In this document: in pieces, positions 9,697 through 19,062 of the stretch | Numbering within the stretch: position 1 is the first letter of the stretch | How the letters are laid out: each line of letters begins with the position of its first letter | DNA from: DATFVA01 sp963815785 | GTDB lineage: Bacteria; Bacteroidota; Ignavibacteria; Ignavibacteriales; Ignavibacteriaceae | Assembly: GCA_963815785.1 (NCBI GenBank) | Contig: CAWFHZ010000016.1 | Coordinates: forward strand, 1 to 64,000 | DNA length: 64,000 nt | Direction: 5' to 3' | Program-made: the position numbers and the translations under genes | Notes under the pieces: generated by a model | The model's input: the letters and a program-made list of their open reading frames with translations, nothing else | Told to the model about the DNA's origin: nothing | The model's database searches: none

Positions 9697-9905
9697 TATT
9701 AAAATGACAGTTCAAAAATAACGATTTTATCTTCTATTTTCCTTTGCCTACTGAAAATCTGTCCCGCCTTAGCGGATTGCCTATTTCCTACTTTTATTTT
9801 TTGCCTACTGCCTCTTCCTTCCCCTCCCTCCGCCGTTCATCAATTATTTATTGAGTTATAATTAAATAATATTAATATTGTCTTTAAAAATTCGAGGAGT
9901 AGGAA

Positions 9906-10178
9906 TTGTTTTACGTTATTATTGAAGTAATTATAATCTCAATAGTTCTGGCTGCGGTCAGTGCCCTTACAGGTATACCACGCCGCTATCCGCAGAAGAA
10001 ATTTTATTTTATCCAGGAATTGATTTATTCAGCTTTTCTTACCGTTTTTTTGACTGTGTTTTTTATTCTTCATTATATCCCTTCTATTATTACTCTTCTG
10101 GTTTTAATGTTTGTCCTTATGCTGTTATCTGTCCGCATAACAAAAGGTATTATCCCTGCTAATGAATCTGTTAAGTAA
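9906..10178 (+). CDS. Small three-segment integral membrane protein
   Basis: A 90-residue, highly hydrophobic protein with membrane segments at about residues 3-23, 38-56 and 58-77, separated by a basic loop (PRRYPQKK). The start is a TTG. It is supported by a GAGGAG ribosome binding site 7-13 bases upstream and by the lack of an ATG near the hydrophobic N terminus. Function unknown; no family recognised. Confidence 0.55.
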   Translation: MFYVIIEVIIISIVLAAVSALTGIPRRYPQKKFYFIQELIYSAFLTVFLTVFFILHYIPSIITLLVLMFVLMLLSVRITKGIIPANESVK

Positions 10179-10588
10179 TGCTTGCTGTAAAATCAGCAAC
10201 GAATAATCAATCCTCGCACGATGTTTAGGAGAAGAGGAGTAAAGGCAAGAGTATATGAATGCATTTCATATCAGCCCTCTTAAATTTTTCATCTAAAATA
10301 CTTAATGATTACCTGAAAATAAGGCTTGACCGGCAAAGAAATTTAAGGGTAAGACCAATAATAATTGTATTGTTTGTTGAGCTAATTTAATCTAATTTGT
10401 ATTCTATAAATACTAAGATATCTGGGGAGATGCTGCAAATTAAGCCACTATAGGGAACCCACGAAGAATCTCCGGATATAATTATGTTGCTAGAATCCTA
10501 TTGATTATTGTTTTGAACAGAATTTGAAGAGAAATATTTAAACAATCGATCGCTATTTGGGCGGATAAACAAGCGGGAACTAAATCAT
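10179..10588. pseudogene. Gene-free stretch holding a decayed copy of the nuclease gene start
   Basis: No intact gene here. About 10240-10345 is clearly related to 5085-5190, the promoter and signal-peptide start of the NUC1 nuclease. Both contain AAGAGTATATGAATG, a TTTCAT start-codon complement, and CTTAATGATTAC further upstream. Read on the minus strand it would begin MKCIHIL, like MKYIHIL of the nuclease. Only the 5' end survives, so a duplicated nuclease gene was probably deleted or replaced by the TPR gene cluster that follows. Confidence 0.6.
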
Positions 10589-11422
10589 ATGAAACCATCC
10601 TATCTGATCCTGTTAACATTGCTTACTGCTTTTTGCATAAATACTAATGCTCAGAATACTGAACCTCTATTACTGGATTCTTTGGAATCAGAAATTCTAT
10701 CAAAGCTGCATGAATTGAATTGGGGGTATTGGTATGAAGATACATCTGGTACAATTGGTATAATGAGGGGTGGCGATGAGAAAATTGAAAATAATTGTCT
10801 GGTCCTTAAATTTAAAGAATTAGGTGTTCGATTAGTAGATTTTATAAACAATCGATTTAGAATTACTTTTGATGCTTACGGCGACGATGCTCATGAAAAT
10901 CATATTTGGGTTGGTAAAGTTCTGATGATTTCAAACCCATATTACTATAAAAATAATGAAGATAAAGATTACGAAGAAATATTGTCGGCAAATGAGCAAA
11001 CATTTGAATTATTCGAATTATTTAAACAATATCAAAAAGAATATATTGAAGAAAATGACAAACAATTGATTGAAAAAAGAATAAGAGAACTTGAAGACTT
11101 TCAGATTCTTTCCCAAAAATTCCGTGAGATGCCCGAGAAACCATCAATAACAGAAGAACAACGAAAGTTTTTAGTTCAGGCTAATATTCGAAATGATGAA
11201 AAAAAATATACTGAAGCACTGGCATTATATGAAAAAGCAGTAAAAATTGATCCTTTTACTTATCCTTCTGCCTATTATAATATGGCATTAATTTCAGGGC
11301 AAATTAAAAAATATAAATATGCAGTATTTAATATGAAAAAATACCTGGAGCTTGTTCCTGAAGCAGAAGATGCCCGCAAAGGACAGGATAAAATTTATGA
11401 GTGGGAATTAAATATACAATAA
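10589..11422 (+). CDS. Secreted TPR-tailed protein, tandem copy 1
   Basis: A 277-residue exported protein. The signal peptide ends TNAQ (about residue 21). A variable N-terminal domain (25-150) is followed by a conserved C-terminal ~100 residues beginning PSITEEQRKFLVQAN, containing two TPR units (YTEALALYEKAVKIDP and YKYAVFNMKKYLELVP) and ending DKIYEWELN. It is the first of four adjacent paralogues on the same strand, then a FecR-domain gene. TPRs mediate protein contacts; partner and function are unknown. Confidence 0.75.
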   Translation: MKPSYLILLTLLTAFCINTNAQNTEPLLLDSLESEILSKLHELNWGYWYEDTSGTIGIMRGGDEKIENNCLVLKFKELGVRLVDFINNRFRITFDAYGDDAHENHIWVGKVLMISNPYYYKNNEDKDYEEILSANEQTFELFELFKQYQKEYIEENDKQLIEKRIRELEDFQILSQKFREMPEKPSITEEQRKFLVQANIRNDEKKYTEALALYEKAVKIDPFTYPSAYYNMALISGQIKKYKYAVFNMKKYLELVPEAEDARKGQDKIYEWELNIQ

Positions 11423-11483
11423 ACCAATTATGAAATCGTCATATCTGATATAGAATAAAATTTAATAGTGGGAATCATATCTT

Positions 11484-12308
11484 ATGAAATCATCATATCT
11501 GATCCTGTTAACATTTCTTACGGCTTTTTGCTTAAACACTAATGCTCAAAATAATGAATCTGGCTTAATGGATTCTCTGGAGTCAAAAATTCTATCAAAG
11601 CTTAATGAGTTTAAGTGGGAGTATTGGTATAGTAAAGAAGGAAACGGTATATGTAGTTTAATGAAGGAAGACGATGTAAAAATTGAAAATAATTGTTTGG
11701 TTTTTAATTTTAAAGAATTGGGTGTTCGGTCTGTCAATTTGGTAGACAATAGTTATAAAATTACTCCTCGGGCTTACGACGACCCTCCTAAATTAAATAT
11801 TGTGGTTGGTAAAGATCTGATTATTTCTGACCCATATCCCGGTAGTGAAGATGAAGATTGGGATACAGAGCTGTCAAATGTGCAATCAAATGAATTATTC
11901 GAATTATTTAATAAATATCAAAAAGAATATTTTGAAGAAAATGATACTCAATTGATAGAAAGAAGATTAAAAGAACTTGAAGAGTTTCGAATTCTTTCCC
12001 AAAATTTCCGTGAGTTGCCTGAGAAACCATCAATAACGGAGGAACAACGAAAGTTTTTAGTTCAGGCTAATGCTCAAAATGATAATAAAAAATATACTGA
12101 AGCACTGGTATTATATGAAAAAGCGATAAAAATTAATCCTTTTACTTACCCTTCTGCCTATTATAATATGGCATTAATTTCAGCACAACTAAAAAAATAT
12201 AGGTATGCAATATTCAATATGCAAAAATACCTGGTACTTGCCCCTGATTCAGAGGATTCCCGGAAAGCCCAGGATAAGATTTATGAGTGGGAATTAAATA
12301 TTAACTAA
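11484..12308 (+). CDS. Secreted TPR-tailed protein, tandem copy 2
   Basis: A 274-residue paralogue nearly collinear with copy 1: same signal peptide (ending TNAQ), same ESKILSKL and IENNCLVFNFKELGVRS segments, same TPR tail ending DKIYEWELNIN. Divergence is concentrated in residues 40-130, so the duplication is fairly recent and the N-terminal half has changed faster. The gene starts 61 bases after copy 1 and ends two bases before copy 3, so cotranscription is likely. Confidence 0.75.
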   Translation: MKSSYLILLTFLTAFCLNTNAQNNESGLMDSLESKILSKLNEFKWEYWYSKEGNGICSLMKEDDVKIENNCLVFNFKELGVRSVNLVDNSYKITPRAYDDPPKLNIVVGKDLIISDPYPGSEDEDWDTELSNVQSNELFELFNKYQKEYFEENDTQLIERRLKELEEFRILSQNFRELPEKPSITEEQRKFLVQANAQNDNKKYTEALVLYEKAIKINPFTYPSAYYNMALISAQLKKYRYAIFNMQKYLVLAPDSEDSRKAQDKIYEWELNIN

Positions 12309-12310
12309 TT

Positions 12311-13114
12311 ATGAAATATATCAGATTAATAACCTTATTGGCCGTTATGCTTTTACCTGAAATGGCAAACGCACAGACTGAAGAAGTCATATATTATCCA
12401 AAACTTCCTCAGGTAGAGCTGAGTGATGCGAAAACCAGGTTAAAGAATTTATTAGAAAACATTCCTGTCAGGGACAAAAGCGTTGATTACGGTTCTTTAC
12501 TAGAAGATGTTTCTGTTTTTGATGATAGAATTGAAATGACATATGAACCGAGTGATCTTGAACTCACTATTTATTTTTCTGACATACTGGATGATTATAT
12601 AGCAGTAATAAGGCATCTGGATGCGTCTCTTACTGATGGGGGTTATGATAAATTTGAGTTTAGAAATTTCACCTTTTTCGGGCGTCTGAAGATTATAAAT
12701 ATCGGATATGCCAGGGAACTGGCAGATTATTTATTTTACTTCCAGCATCGATTGAATGCCCAGCGATACGACTCACTCATTAGTATTTTTAAACCCATTG
12801 CTGAAAAGTATCGTTCGTTAAAAGAAAAACCACTTGTTTCGGAAGAGCAGCGGAAATACATTGTTCAAGCCAATGGATTTAACGAACAGAAAATTTATAA
12901 AAAAGCTATTGAACTTTACAAAAAAGCCATTGAAGTCGATCAAACAGCTTACACTGCAGCTTATTCCAATTTAGCTTTGCTTTCAGCTCAGGTAGGCAAG
13001 TTCGATGCAGCCATTTTTTATATGAAAAAATACCTGATGCTTGAGCCGGATGTAACTGATGCCCGAAGCGCGCAGGATAAAATCTATTTATGGGAAGCGC
13101 AGATTGTTAACTAA
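12311..13114 (+). CDS. Secreted TPR-tailed protein, tandem copy 3
   Basis: A 267-residue paralogue from the more distant pair of the array. The signal peptide ends ANAQ. The N-terminal domain contains VFDDRIEMTYEPSDLELTIYFSD, related to the IENNCLV region of copies 1-2. The TPR tail begins LVSEEQRKYIVQAN and ends DKIYLWEAQI. The start codon follows the previous stop by two bases, indicating translational coupling. Function unknown. Confidence 0.72.
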   Translation: MKYIRLITLLAVMLLPEMANAQTEEVIYYPKLPQVELSDAKTRLKNLLENIPVRDKSVDYGSLLEDVSVFDDRIEMTYEPSDLELTIYFSDILDDYIAVIRHLDASLTDGGYDKFEFRNFTFFGRLKIINIGYARELADYLFYFQHRLNAQRYDSLISIFKPIAEKYRSLKEKPLVSEEQRKYIVQANGFNEQKIYKKAIELYKKAIEVDQTAYTAAYSNLALLSAQVGKFDAAIFYMKKYLMLEPDVTDARSAQDKIYLWEAQIVN

Positions 13115-13140
13115 TCAATCTATTTTAAAATAAAAATATT

Positions 13141-13930
13141 ATGAAATATATCAGATTAATATCATTATTAGCCGTTATGCTTTTACCTGCAATGGCAAAT
13201 GCACAGACCGATGAAATCAATAAGGCTATAGCCGGGATTTCTAAACTTCTAAAGAACGAAGCAACCGTTTCTATATTGGATAAAATTACCGGAAGTTATA
13301 CCACCTGGGGTACACAGGAAAACATTTTCGTGTTTAATGATAGAATAGAATTCAGACGTGAAGAAGAACTAACAATATTTTATTTTTCTAAATTGGATGG
13401 TTATAGCCTTTCGGGTTCCACTACTGCTAGTGGCAGTGATACTCTTGAAACAAGCGCAAAAATTGAAGAATTTTTCATTAAATACGAAAATGCAGACTAT
13501 GGGGCGAAACTATTCTCTAATATTATCTTTCATAGGAAGATCAATCAGGAATGATAAAATGGAAAAGCTATATGGCCCGCAGCTTATTCTTTTTGAACCG
13601 ATTGCAGCACAGTATAGAGAATTGAAATTGAAACCATCGGTTTCCGAAGAACAAAGAAAATATATTGTACAGGCCAATTCATTCAATGAACAGAGAGCAT
13701 ACAATGTAGCAATTGAATTTTATATTAAGGCAACTGAGATAAATCAAACGTCTTATCCGGCAGCCTACTATAACCTCGCTCTATTATCAGCCAATGTAAG
13801 CAAATTTTATGGGGCAATTTATTATATGAAAAAATACCTGATGCTTGTCCCCGATGCTGAGGATGCACGTAAGGCACAAGATAAGATATATGAATGGGAA
13901 GCTGTAATTGAAAAAGGCATATACAAATAA
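13141..13930 (+). pseudogene. Secreted TPR-tailed protein, tandem copy 4 (frameshifted)
   Basis: A fourth paralogue starts with a signal peptide nearly identical to copy 3 (MKYIRLISLLAVMLLPAMANAQ) but changes frame around 13530-13550. The first frame ends in FHRKINQE and a stop. The remainder, starting about DKMEKLYGPQLILFEPIA and including the complete TPR tail (PSVSEEQRKYIVQAN to DKIYEWEA), continues in another frame. One small indel would restore a ~260-residue protein. It is a recent pseudogene or a sequencing error. Confidence 0.7.
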
Positions 13931-14011
13931 TATAAGGGCAATTCGCTTGGTGATATTAATTGTTAAGTCAGGTGTTCCATTGAAAGTAAAAGAAGAATAG
14001 GAAAATAAATT

Positions 14012-15115
14012 ATGAAAACATCATTTTTTTTACTGATAGCCAGTTTATTATTTATGCTTTTCACTACGGTGATTGATCCTGTTTATGCCCAAACTGTTTC
14101 CGGTGCGCAATGCGTGGTCTGTGGTGGAATGAATGGCAATCATACAACTACCTGTAAATATTATAATCCACCTGCCAAATCAAATTCCGGTTCAACTGGT
14201 TATAGTATGGAACAGGAAATAATGGGAACCATATTCCAGTCATTTTTAAAATCTGTGTTTTCTTCTTCCAATTCAAATGATGTAAAATCGGCTGAAGAAA
14301 CAAAAAAGATCGAAGAAGAGAAACAAAATAGAATCAAGCAGCTTGCTCTAAAACAATCAATACTTAAAGAATACAACGACGCATTAGCAAAAGCCGAATA
14401 TGATAAGATGATGAAAGATTACAAAAAGCTGGAAGGTAGTGGGGATTTGAAATATAAAACCCTTGATGATGAAAAAAAATGGAGTGCCTCTGTAAAATTT
14501 AATTGCAAAATCACTTCATTCAAAGGCGACGTTAGAATACTGAAGTCTAATGGTAAAATAGTACAATTGTCAGAAAATCAATCAGTTGATTTAGAGCCAG
14601 GCGACTGGATTGCAACGGGTGTTAAGAGCAATGTTAAATTGCATTATTTATTTGAGAAGGGTGGTGAAGATCTATTAATAGGTCAAAAATCTGCATTAAC
14701 TATTGTTGCAAATGCAGAAGGTAATTATGTTCCAAAACTAATAGATGGCAATTTGTATATTGTTAATAATATGGTTACTGAGAAGATTGCAGAGGGTAAC
14801 GAAGCATACAATGAAGCATATGATAATGTTGTAGGTAAGACAAAATCTCTGATGAATTTGATTAAAATAAGAACTCAGATTAGAACCCCAACTGCCGTTT
14901 GCGGTATACGTGGAACAGAATTTACAATGAATGTGGATTCATTAGGAAATACAATGGTGATCGTGATGAAAGGCTTAGTTGATCTGACATGTAGTGAAAA
15001 AGATAGTACTATTACTCTCAGTGATGGAGACAAAGCCTTTGTATACCAGGGTGGTGAAATATCTGGTCCTTTAAAATATGAAAATATTGATATAGACAAT
15101 TGGTGGAAAGAATGA
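14012..15115 (+). CDS. Exported FecR-domain protein with N-terminal Cys motif
   Basis: A 367-residue protein. The signal peptide ends VYAQ (about residue 27). A short Cys-containing segment (CVVCGGMNGNHTTTC, about 34-48) looks like a small metal site. A Lys/Glu-rich helical linker covers 85-150. A FecR-type domain (about 165-355) carries the diagnostic IRTPTAVCGIRGTEF stretch and a final DGDKAFVYQGG segment. FecR domains occur in cell-surface signalling proteins and in periplasmic structural proteins. No sigma factor or anti-sigma gene adjoins it, so a structural or TPR-partner role with the preceding array is at least as likely. Confidence 0.75.
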   Translation: MKTSFFLLIASLLFMLFTTVIDPVYAQTVSGAQCVVCGGMNGNHTTTCKYYNPPAKSNSGSTGYSMEQEIMGTIFQSFLKSVFSSSNSNDVKSAEETKKIEEEKQNRIKQLALKQSILKEYNDALAKAEYDKMMKDYKKLEGSGDLKYKTLDDEKKWSASVKFNCKITSFKGDVRILKSNGKIVQLSENQSVDLEPGDWIATGVKSNVKLHYLFEKGGEDLLIGQKSALTIVANAEGNYVPKLIDGNLYIVNNMVTEKIAEGNEAYNEAYDNVVGKTKSLMNLIKIRTQIRTPTAVCGIRGTEFTMNVDSLGNTMVIVMKGLVDLTCSEKDSTITLSDGDKAFVYQGGEISGPLKYENIDIDNWWKE

Positions 15116-15211
15116 AGATTTAATATTTATAAAAAACACTGACATCTTTAATCATCCGGGGAATGACAGTTAAGTAAAAAGGCAACAAGGCAAGCTTAAT
15201 ATCGATTGAGA

Positions 15212-15300
15212 TATTAAAAAAGCACGGAGAGTTTTTCCCGTGCTTTTTTTTGTATGGACTATGATTAAAAATTTATTTCATTAACATCATTTTTATAATT
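15212..15300 (-). pseudogene. Remnant 3' end of a T9SS gene
   Basis: This stretch closely copies 5257-5345: the same hairpin terminator, the same TGTATG..CTATG spacer, then TTTCATTAACATCATTTTT. On the minus strand that last part encodes the KMMLMK-stop tail of a T9SS sorting domain. Only the tail survives, marking a lost paralogue of the 5325-6968 gene. Confidence 0.55.
15216..15251 (+). terminator. Intrinsic terminator after the FecR-domain gene
   Basis: GCACGG pairs with CCGTGC across a short loop, followed by a run of eight T. It is a near copy of the terminator at 5268-5303. Confidence 0.7.
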
Positions 15301-15319
15301 TCAAATACAATTTAACAGC

Positions 15320-15370
15320 GCTTAGGATAGTATCCTAAGCTTGACGTCCTGCTTCGGCGGGACGTTTCTT
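15320..15370 (+). terminator. Two adjacent hairpins, the second with a UUCG loop
   Basis: GCTTAGGATA and TATCCTAAGC (15320-15340) form a tight palindrome. Next, GACGTCCTGC-TTCG-GCGGGACGTT (15343-15366) forms a stable tetraloop hairpin followed by TTTCTTTTT, a good plus-strand terminator. It lies 58 bases from the converging stop of the restriction enzyme gene. Confidence 0.6.
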
Positions 15371-15427
15371 TTTAAAGAGTTGTGTTCATTTCAGATAAAC
15401 TCAATCCCATCAATCTCTTTCATTATC

Positions 15428-16381
15428 CTATTTTTTATAAGGTCCAAGGAATTTTAATCCATCAAAGTGAATAATATGATCTGGAGTATCCATAGCCCAG
15501 ACCTCTGTTTCCCAAGACACTTCCGATAAAAATTTACGCATAATTTTGCCACGGTCAGGGAATGCAGTAACAAAAATGAGTCCGGCTTTACTGTTCTTGA
15601 AGCGTTCTAATAGCTCAATGTGTCTTATTCCATCAATAGGGCCGCCGCTAGTAACGGCTTCCGCTAAAATCAGCCAGTTTTTTTCACGGTAAAAAATAAT
15701 TACATCCGGCATTTTACCATGTTTTTCTACTTCAACACCAATCTCCAATAATAGTTTTTTATCAAAATAGCCCCATTTGCTTCCAGTATCACCTACATAA
15801 ACTAATTCACCACCCGGTAAATACCTTGATCCAAATTCTTCTATTATAGCTTTTATAAGTTCAGAATGTGCTCCGGGACTTAATTGTATTTCACTACCAT
15901 TTTTTAATTTTACATCCAGCATTTGCATATTGCGTTCTTTAGTATATTTAGCAGCAAGTGAGGGTCTCACTTTTAAATATTTATTTAATTCCCCTTGCCA
16001 GCTATTAGTACCAAAAACCTTAAATAGTGAAAGAGCTAATTCATCAACTTTGTAGCTATTTTTTGAACTGTTTGTTGAGCGTTTAGGATCATCAGAATTA
16101 AGTTTTACAACTCCGGCAGCTACTAACTGTTTTACACTATATTTTCTTATACTTTCCCGTGTGTTCTCGGCATAGTTGACTTTCATTCTAGATCTTGCAA
16201 AATCGAGTATTGCTCTAATTCCTAATAAAGGATTAGTAGCATCAGGCCAATTTTTTCCTTTATATAAATCCAGAAGAGCTAGAAGACATATAGCTGTTCT
16301 ATCATTAATTTGTGCAGATGGCATTCCTATTTCTATAAGGATTTTCAGCGCATCTTTCAATAATCTCTTTTTTCCAGCCAA
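15428..16381 (-). CDS. Type II restriction endonuclease, BsuBI/PstI family
   Basis: A 317-residue protein matching the BsuBI/PstI family in layout. A helical N-terminal domain (about 1-140, with a SIRKYSVKQLVAAGVVKLN wing) precedes a PD-(D/E)xK-type catalytic domain that includes LVYVGDTGSKWGYFDKKLL, HGKMPDVIIFY and WLILAEAVTSGGPID (likely catalytic D..E.K-type cluster). Family members cut CTGCAG; that specificity is inferred. It starts with TTG, with AAGGAA about 11 bases upstream inside the end of the methylase gene. Its start lies four bases from the methylase stop, so expression is coupled. Confidence 0.88.
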   Translation of the reverse strand: MAGKKRLLKDALKILIEIGMPSAQINDRTAICLLALLDLYKGKNWPDATNPLLGIRAILDFARSRMKVNYAENTRESIRKYSVKQLVAAGVVKLNSDDPKRSTNSSKNSYKVDELALSLFKVFGTNSWQGELNKYLKVRPSLAAKYTKERNMQMLDVKLKNGSEIQLSPGAHSELIKAIIEEFGSRYLPGGELVYVGDTGSKWGYFDKKLLLEIGVEVEKHGKMPDVIIFYREKNWLILAEAVTSGGPIDGIRHIELLERFKNSKAGLIFVTAFPDRGKIMRKFLSEVSWETEVWAMDTPDHIIHFDGLKFLGPYKK

Positions 16382-16385
16382 AGAA

Positions 16386-17855
16386 TTATAGTTCCTTAAT
16401 TAGATTGTCGATATAATTCTGATCAATTATTTTATTTTGAGAAATTTTTCCAATCTCCGTGAGAGTCATTATATCTGGATATAGAATATTTCGTAAATCG
16501 TTAGCATTAACCTGTGTATGTCCAGAAAAAACTCTGAAGTAATTATCTAAAATAGTTGAATTTAGATATATAGAAAGTCCGAGAGCTAAATTTTTGTCAA
16601 CACCTTTCTTATTCTTATGGAAATAGTTAAAATGATTTTCAATACCAATTACAGGCGTGTCTAAATCATTTGCATCTAAATAATAAGCTACAACCCTCTT
16701 CTTTTCTTCTTTTGATGAAAACCTTTTAACGAGCACATAGTTACCATTAGGTAATAACCATTTATTAATTTCTTTTGTTGGTATCAATGCATTAGGTTTT
16801 TTATGTTCTTTGGGCCATATTAACTTGTTTTCTGAAAAATTATATGTATATAAAAGCGGTATAGATTTCTTATTAATTTTTACACTTAAAAACTCTTTCA
16901 TTCTAAAATCTACAACAGGCCCAGTGCTTACTTCCAGTCCAAGGTCAGATAGTGTGTTTGTACAAATTAAGGGCATTTGTATAACTGCTGCCGATGAGGG
17001 GATATGAATAAATTTGTATTCGTCATCAGGTTTAACAATAGCAGAAAAGTCATACTTATTAATTTTTATGTCACTAAATTCTGAATCACTGGAAATAGAT
17101 ATAATAACATTATCCTGTTGCGCATTTTTCTTTAAATGTATTATAATATTTTCCTGTAAAATATTTTCATCCTTAAATGTTCTTGACCTACTTTCAAATA
17201 AATGGATTCTATTTATAGCACAATAATTTAACAAAAGCTCACGGAAAGGTTTGAAATAGGTTCCATTACAAAATGACCTTGGGATAATAGCAACCAACTC
17301 CCCGTTTTGCTTGAGCAACTTGACTGATAAAGCAATAAAAGCGGCGTAAAGATTTACAGTTTCTATACCTACCTTACTTAATAAGTAACGGTGTTTAGAG
17401 TTATTATTTATTTTCTTATAAGGTGGATTTATAATTATATGGCTATATTCTTGATTTTTTCCGTAGAGTATTGATAAACAAGTATCCTCAATAAAATCGC
17501 TTGAATTAACGATGTATTCGAACTTTTCTCCTATTATATCCTTCCAGTAGTGAAGGGTCTGATGTAAATGTTTAATTAGTTTTGGATCTATTTCCCAAAC
17601 AACAGAGGTTATATTATTATCTTTGTTTTTAAATTTTTTCAAAAAGGCAGAAGTAAGCGAGCCAATTCCTGCGCCAGGGTCTAGGAGAGTAATATTTTTT
17701 CTAATCTTAAATAAAGAAGCCATAAAAGTGGCAATTGAATTCGGTGTCATATATTGCCCAAATTCGACACGACTTTCTTTATCAAGCTGTTTACTTATTG
17801 CCTGCTGTTGAGAATCTAGGTTAAAATTATTATTTACTAATGTTTCAAATGTCAT
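16386..17855 (-). CDS. Adenine DNA methyltransferase of the PstI/BsuBI-like system
   Basis: A 489-residue N6-adenine methyltransferase. The order VEFGQYMTPNSIATFMASLF, SAM-binding motif I (LLDPGAGIGSLTSAFL) and catalytic motif IV NPPYKK identifies a gamma-type M.PstI/Eco57I-like enzyme. A C-terminal target-recognition region follows (about 280-489). The paired endonuclease begins four bases downstream, giving a complete type II restriction-modification unit. This methylase-first order allows protection before cutting. The methylase is expected to modify the adenine of CTGCAG (inference from family). Confidence 0.9.
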   Translation of the reverse strand: MTFETLVNNNFNLDSQQQAISKQLDKESRVEFGQYMTPNSIATFMASLFKIRKNITLLDPGAGIGSLTSAFLKKFKNKDNNITSVVWEIDPKLIKHLHQTLHYWKDIIGEKFEYIVNSSDFIEDTCLSILYGKNQEYSHIIINPPYKKINNNSKHRYLLSKVGIETVNLYAAFIALSVKLLKQNGELVAIIPRSFCNGTYFKPFRELLLNYCAINRIHLFESRSRTFKDENILQENIIIHLKKNAQQDNVIISISSDSEFSDIKINKYDFSAIVKPDDEYKFIHIPSSAAVIQMPLICTNTLSDLGLEVSTGPVVDFRMKEFLSVKINKKSIPLLYTYNFSENKLIWPKEHKKPNALIPTKEINKWLLPNGNYVLVKRFSSKEEKKRVVAYYLDANDLDTPVIGIENHFNYFHKNKKGVDKNLALGLSIYLNSTILDNYFRVFSGHTQVNANDLRNILYPDIMTLTEIGKISQNKIIDQNYIDNLIKEL

Positions 17856-17872
17856 AATTAAAATTAAGTTTC

Positions 17873-18040
17873 TTAGTTGTTTGAATACAGGCCTATTTTA
17901 TTAAATAAAAAAATAATTAAATTACCCTCACCTTTTTCAGGCTGGAAATTGAGTTTTTTAACTTCTTCTAAAGTATGATAAGGTACTGAAAGGTGATGGT
18001 TCCAAATAATGTTTTTACCTTTAAACTGTAAGGTGGGCAT
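17873..18040 (-). pseudogene. N-terminal stub of another site-specific DNA methyltransferase
   Basis: A 55-residue reading frame beginning MPTLQFKGKNIIWNHHLSVP resembles the start of type III/Mod-like methyltransferases. Those usually continue NLIIHGDNLLALKALLP; here GNLIIF is followed by an unrelated LFNKIGLYSNN and a stop. The catalytic domain is missing. The stub lies between the PstI-like operon and the toxin-antitoxin pair, suggesting that one restriction locus replaced another at this site. Confidence 0.6.
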
Positions 18041-18052
18041 GGTAATTCCTTT

Positions 18053-19054
18053 TTATACTGCTTTTAATTGTGGTGCATAAATTGCGTAATTAATAAGCGA
18101 TTTTGATTTTTCATTTTCTATCCATCCTAATTCTTGATGAGAAATATTTGTAATTTCTAAAGTGGATTTAGATTTGAATTTATCCAAGACAAAATGCATA
18201 ATATTAATTTCAGATTCAGTAAAAAGTATTGGATCAAATGTTTTGAGTGATACAAATTTATCAACTTCATTACCATTTATACTCACTGATTCAGTTTTTA
18301 CATATCCTTCAGATTCCATAAATCCAAAAATCATAGCATATTGATCAGGGACAGTGCCCATGTCTATAGCAGCATATTTACATCCGGAAATAGAAGATCC
18401 AAAATATTTAAAATGGGCGAAATCAGAGAAGGAAAGTAACTTATTTAATCTGGTTTTAAAAGGCGCATTTGGCAAGAAGAAATTTACCATATAAGAAAAT
18501 TTTTTGAATGATGGTAATTTAAAACCAGTAAAACTATTTGGGATGGTATTTTGTGGGAATAATAAATTTTTAAGATTATTAGAAAAATCAATATTGATTA
18601 GTCTATCGATTAATAGCAATACCTTAACTTTTTCCGTTTTATTTAATATCTCTTTCTTTTTCTCCAAAATGTTTTTGAATTCCCTAGGCTCAATAATCAA
18701 ATTAAGTACTGTGGTATTTCCCCCTAGGGGTATATCACCAGCTTCATATAAACGATATTGGTTGGGACCAAAGCCTAATATTTCAGACATTTTAGTTTGA
18801 GATAAACCATAACTTTCACGAATAAATATTAATTGTTCAGGGGAAGGTATACCATATTGTTCCCTGTACTTATTATGTACCATATTAACATTGTAATTAT
18901 CAGCCTCATCATTGGTAAATGTGTAGTTACATTTTCCACATTTATATGAATGTTCATAAACTTCAAAATCTTCCCCCCTGTATTTTCTAATCTTTCTCTC
19001 TGTTTGAAGGGTAGCTTTACCATTACAAACAGGACAATCAATTTTACTTTTCAT
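18053..19054 (-). CDS. Antitoxin: MqsA-like zinc finger + HTH + Panacea (DUF4065)
   Basis: A 333-residue three-part protein. Residues 1-45 form a YgiT/MqsA-type zinc site with paired CPVC and CGKC. Residues 68-115 form an XRE-type helix-turn-helix (SPEQLIFIRESYGLSQTKMS). About 185-290 is a Panacea/DUF4065-like domain (KLLSFSDFAHFKYFGSSISG then KYAAIDMGTVPDQY). The zinc-HTH part should bind the operon promoter; Panacea domains are known as versatile toxin neutralisers. It starts eight bases after the toxin gene, in the toxin-first order of mqsRA. The palindrome at 19553-19569 may be its operator. Confidence 0.82.
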   Translation of the reverse strand: MKSKIDCPVCNGKATLQTERKIRKYRGEDFEVYEHSYKCGKCNYTFTNDEADNYNVNMVHNKYREQYGIPSPEQLIFIRESYGLSQTKMSEILGFGPNQYRLYEAGDIPLGGNTTVLNLIIEPREFKNILEKKKEILNKTEKVKVLLLIDRLINIDFSNNLKNLLFPQNTIPNSFTGFKLPSFKKFSYMVNFFLPNAPFKTRLNKLLSFSDFAHFKYFGSSISGCKYAAIDMGTVPDQYAMIFGFMESEGYVKTESVSINGNEVDKFVSLKTFDPILFTESEINIMHFVLDKFKSKSTLEITNISHQELGWIENEKSKSLINYAIYAPQLKAV

Positions 19055-19062
19055 AAAACACC

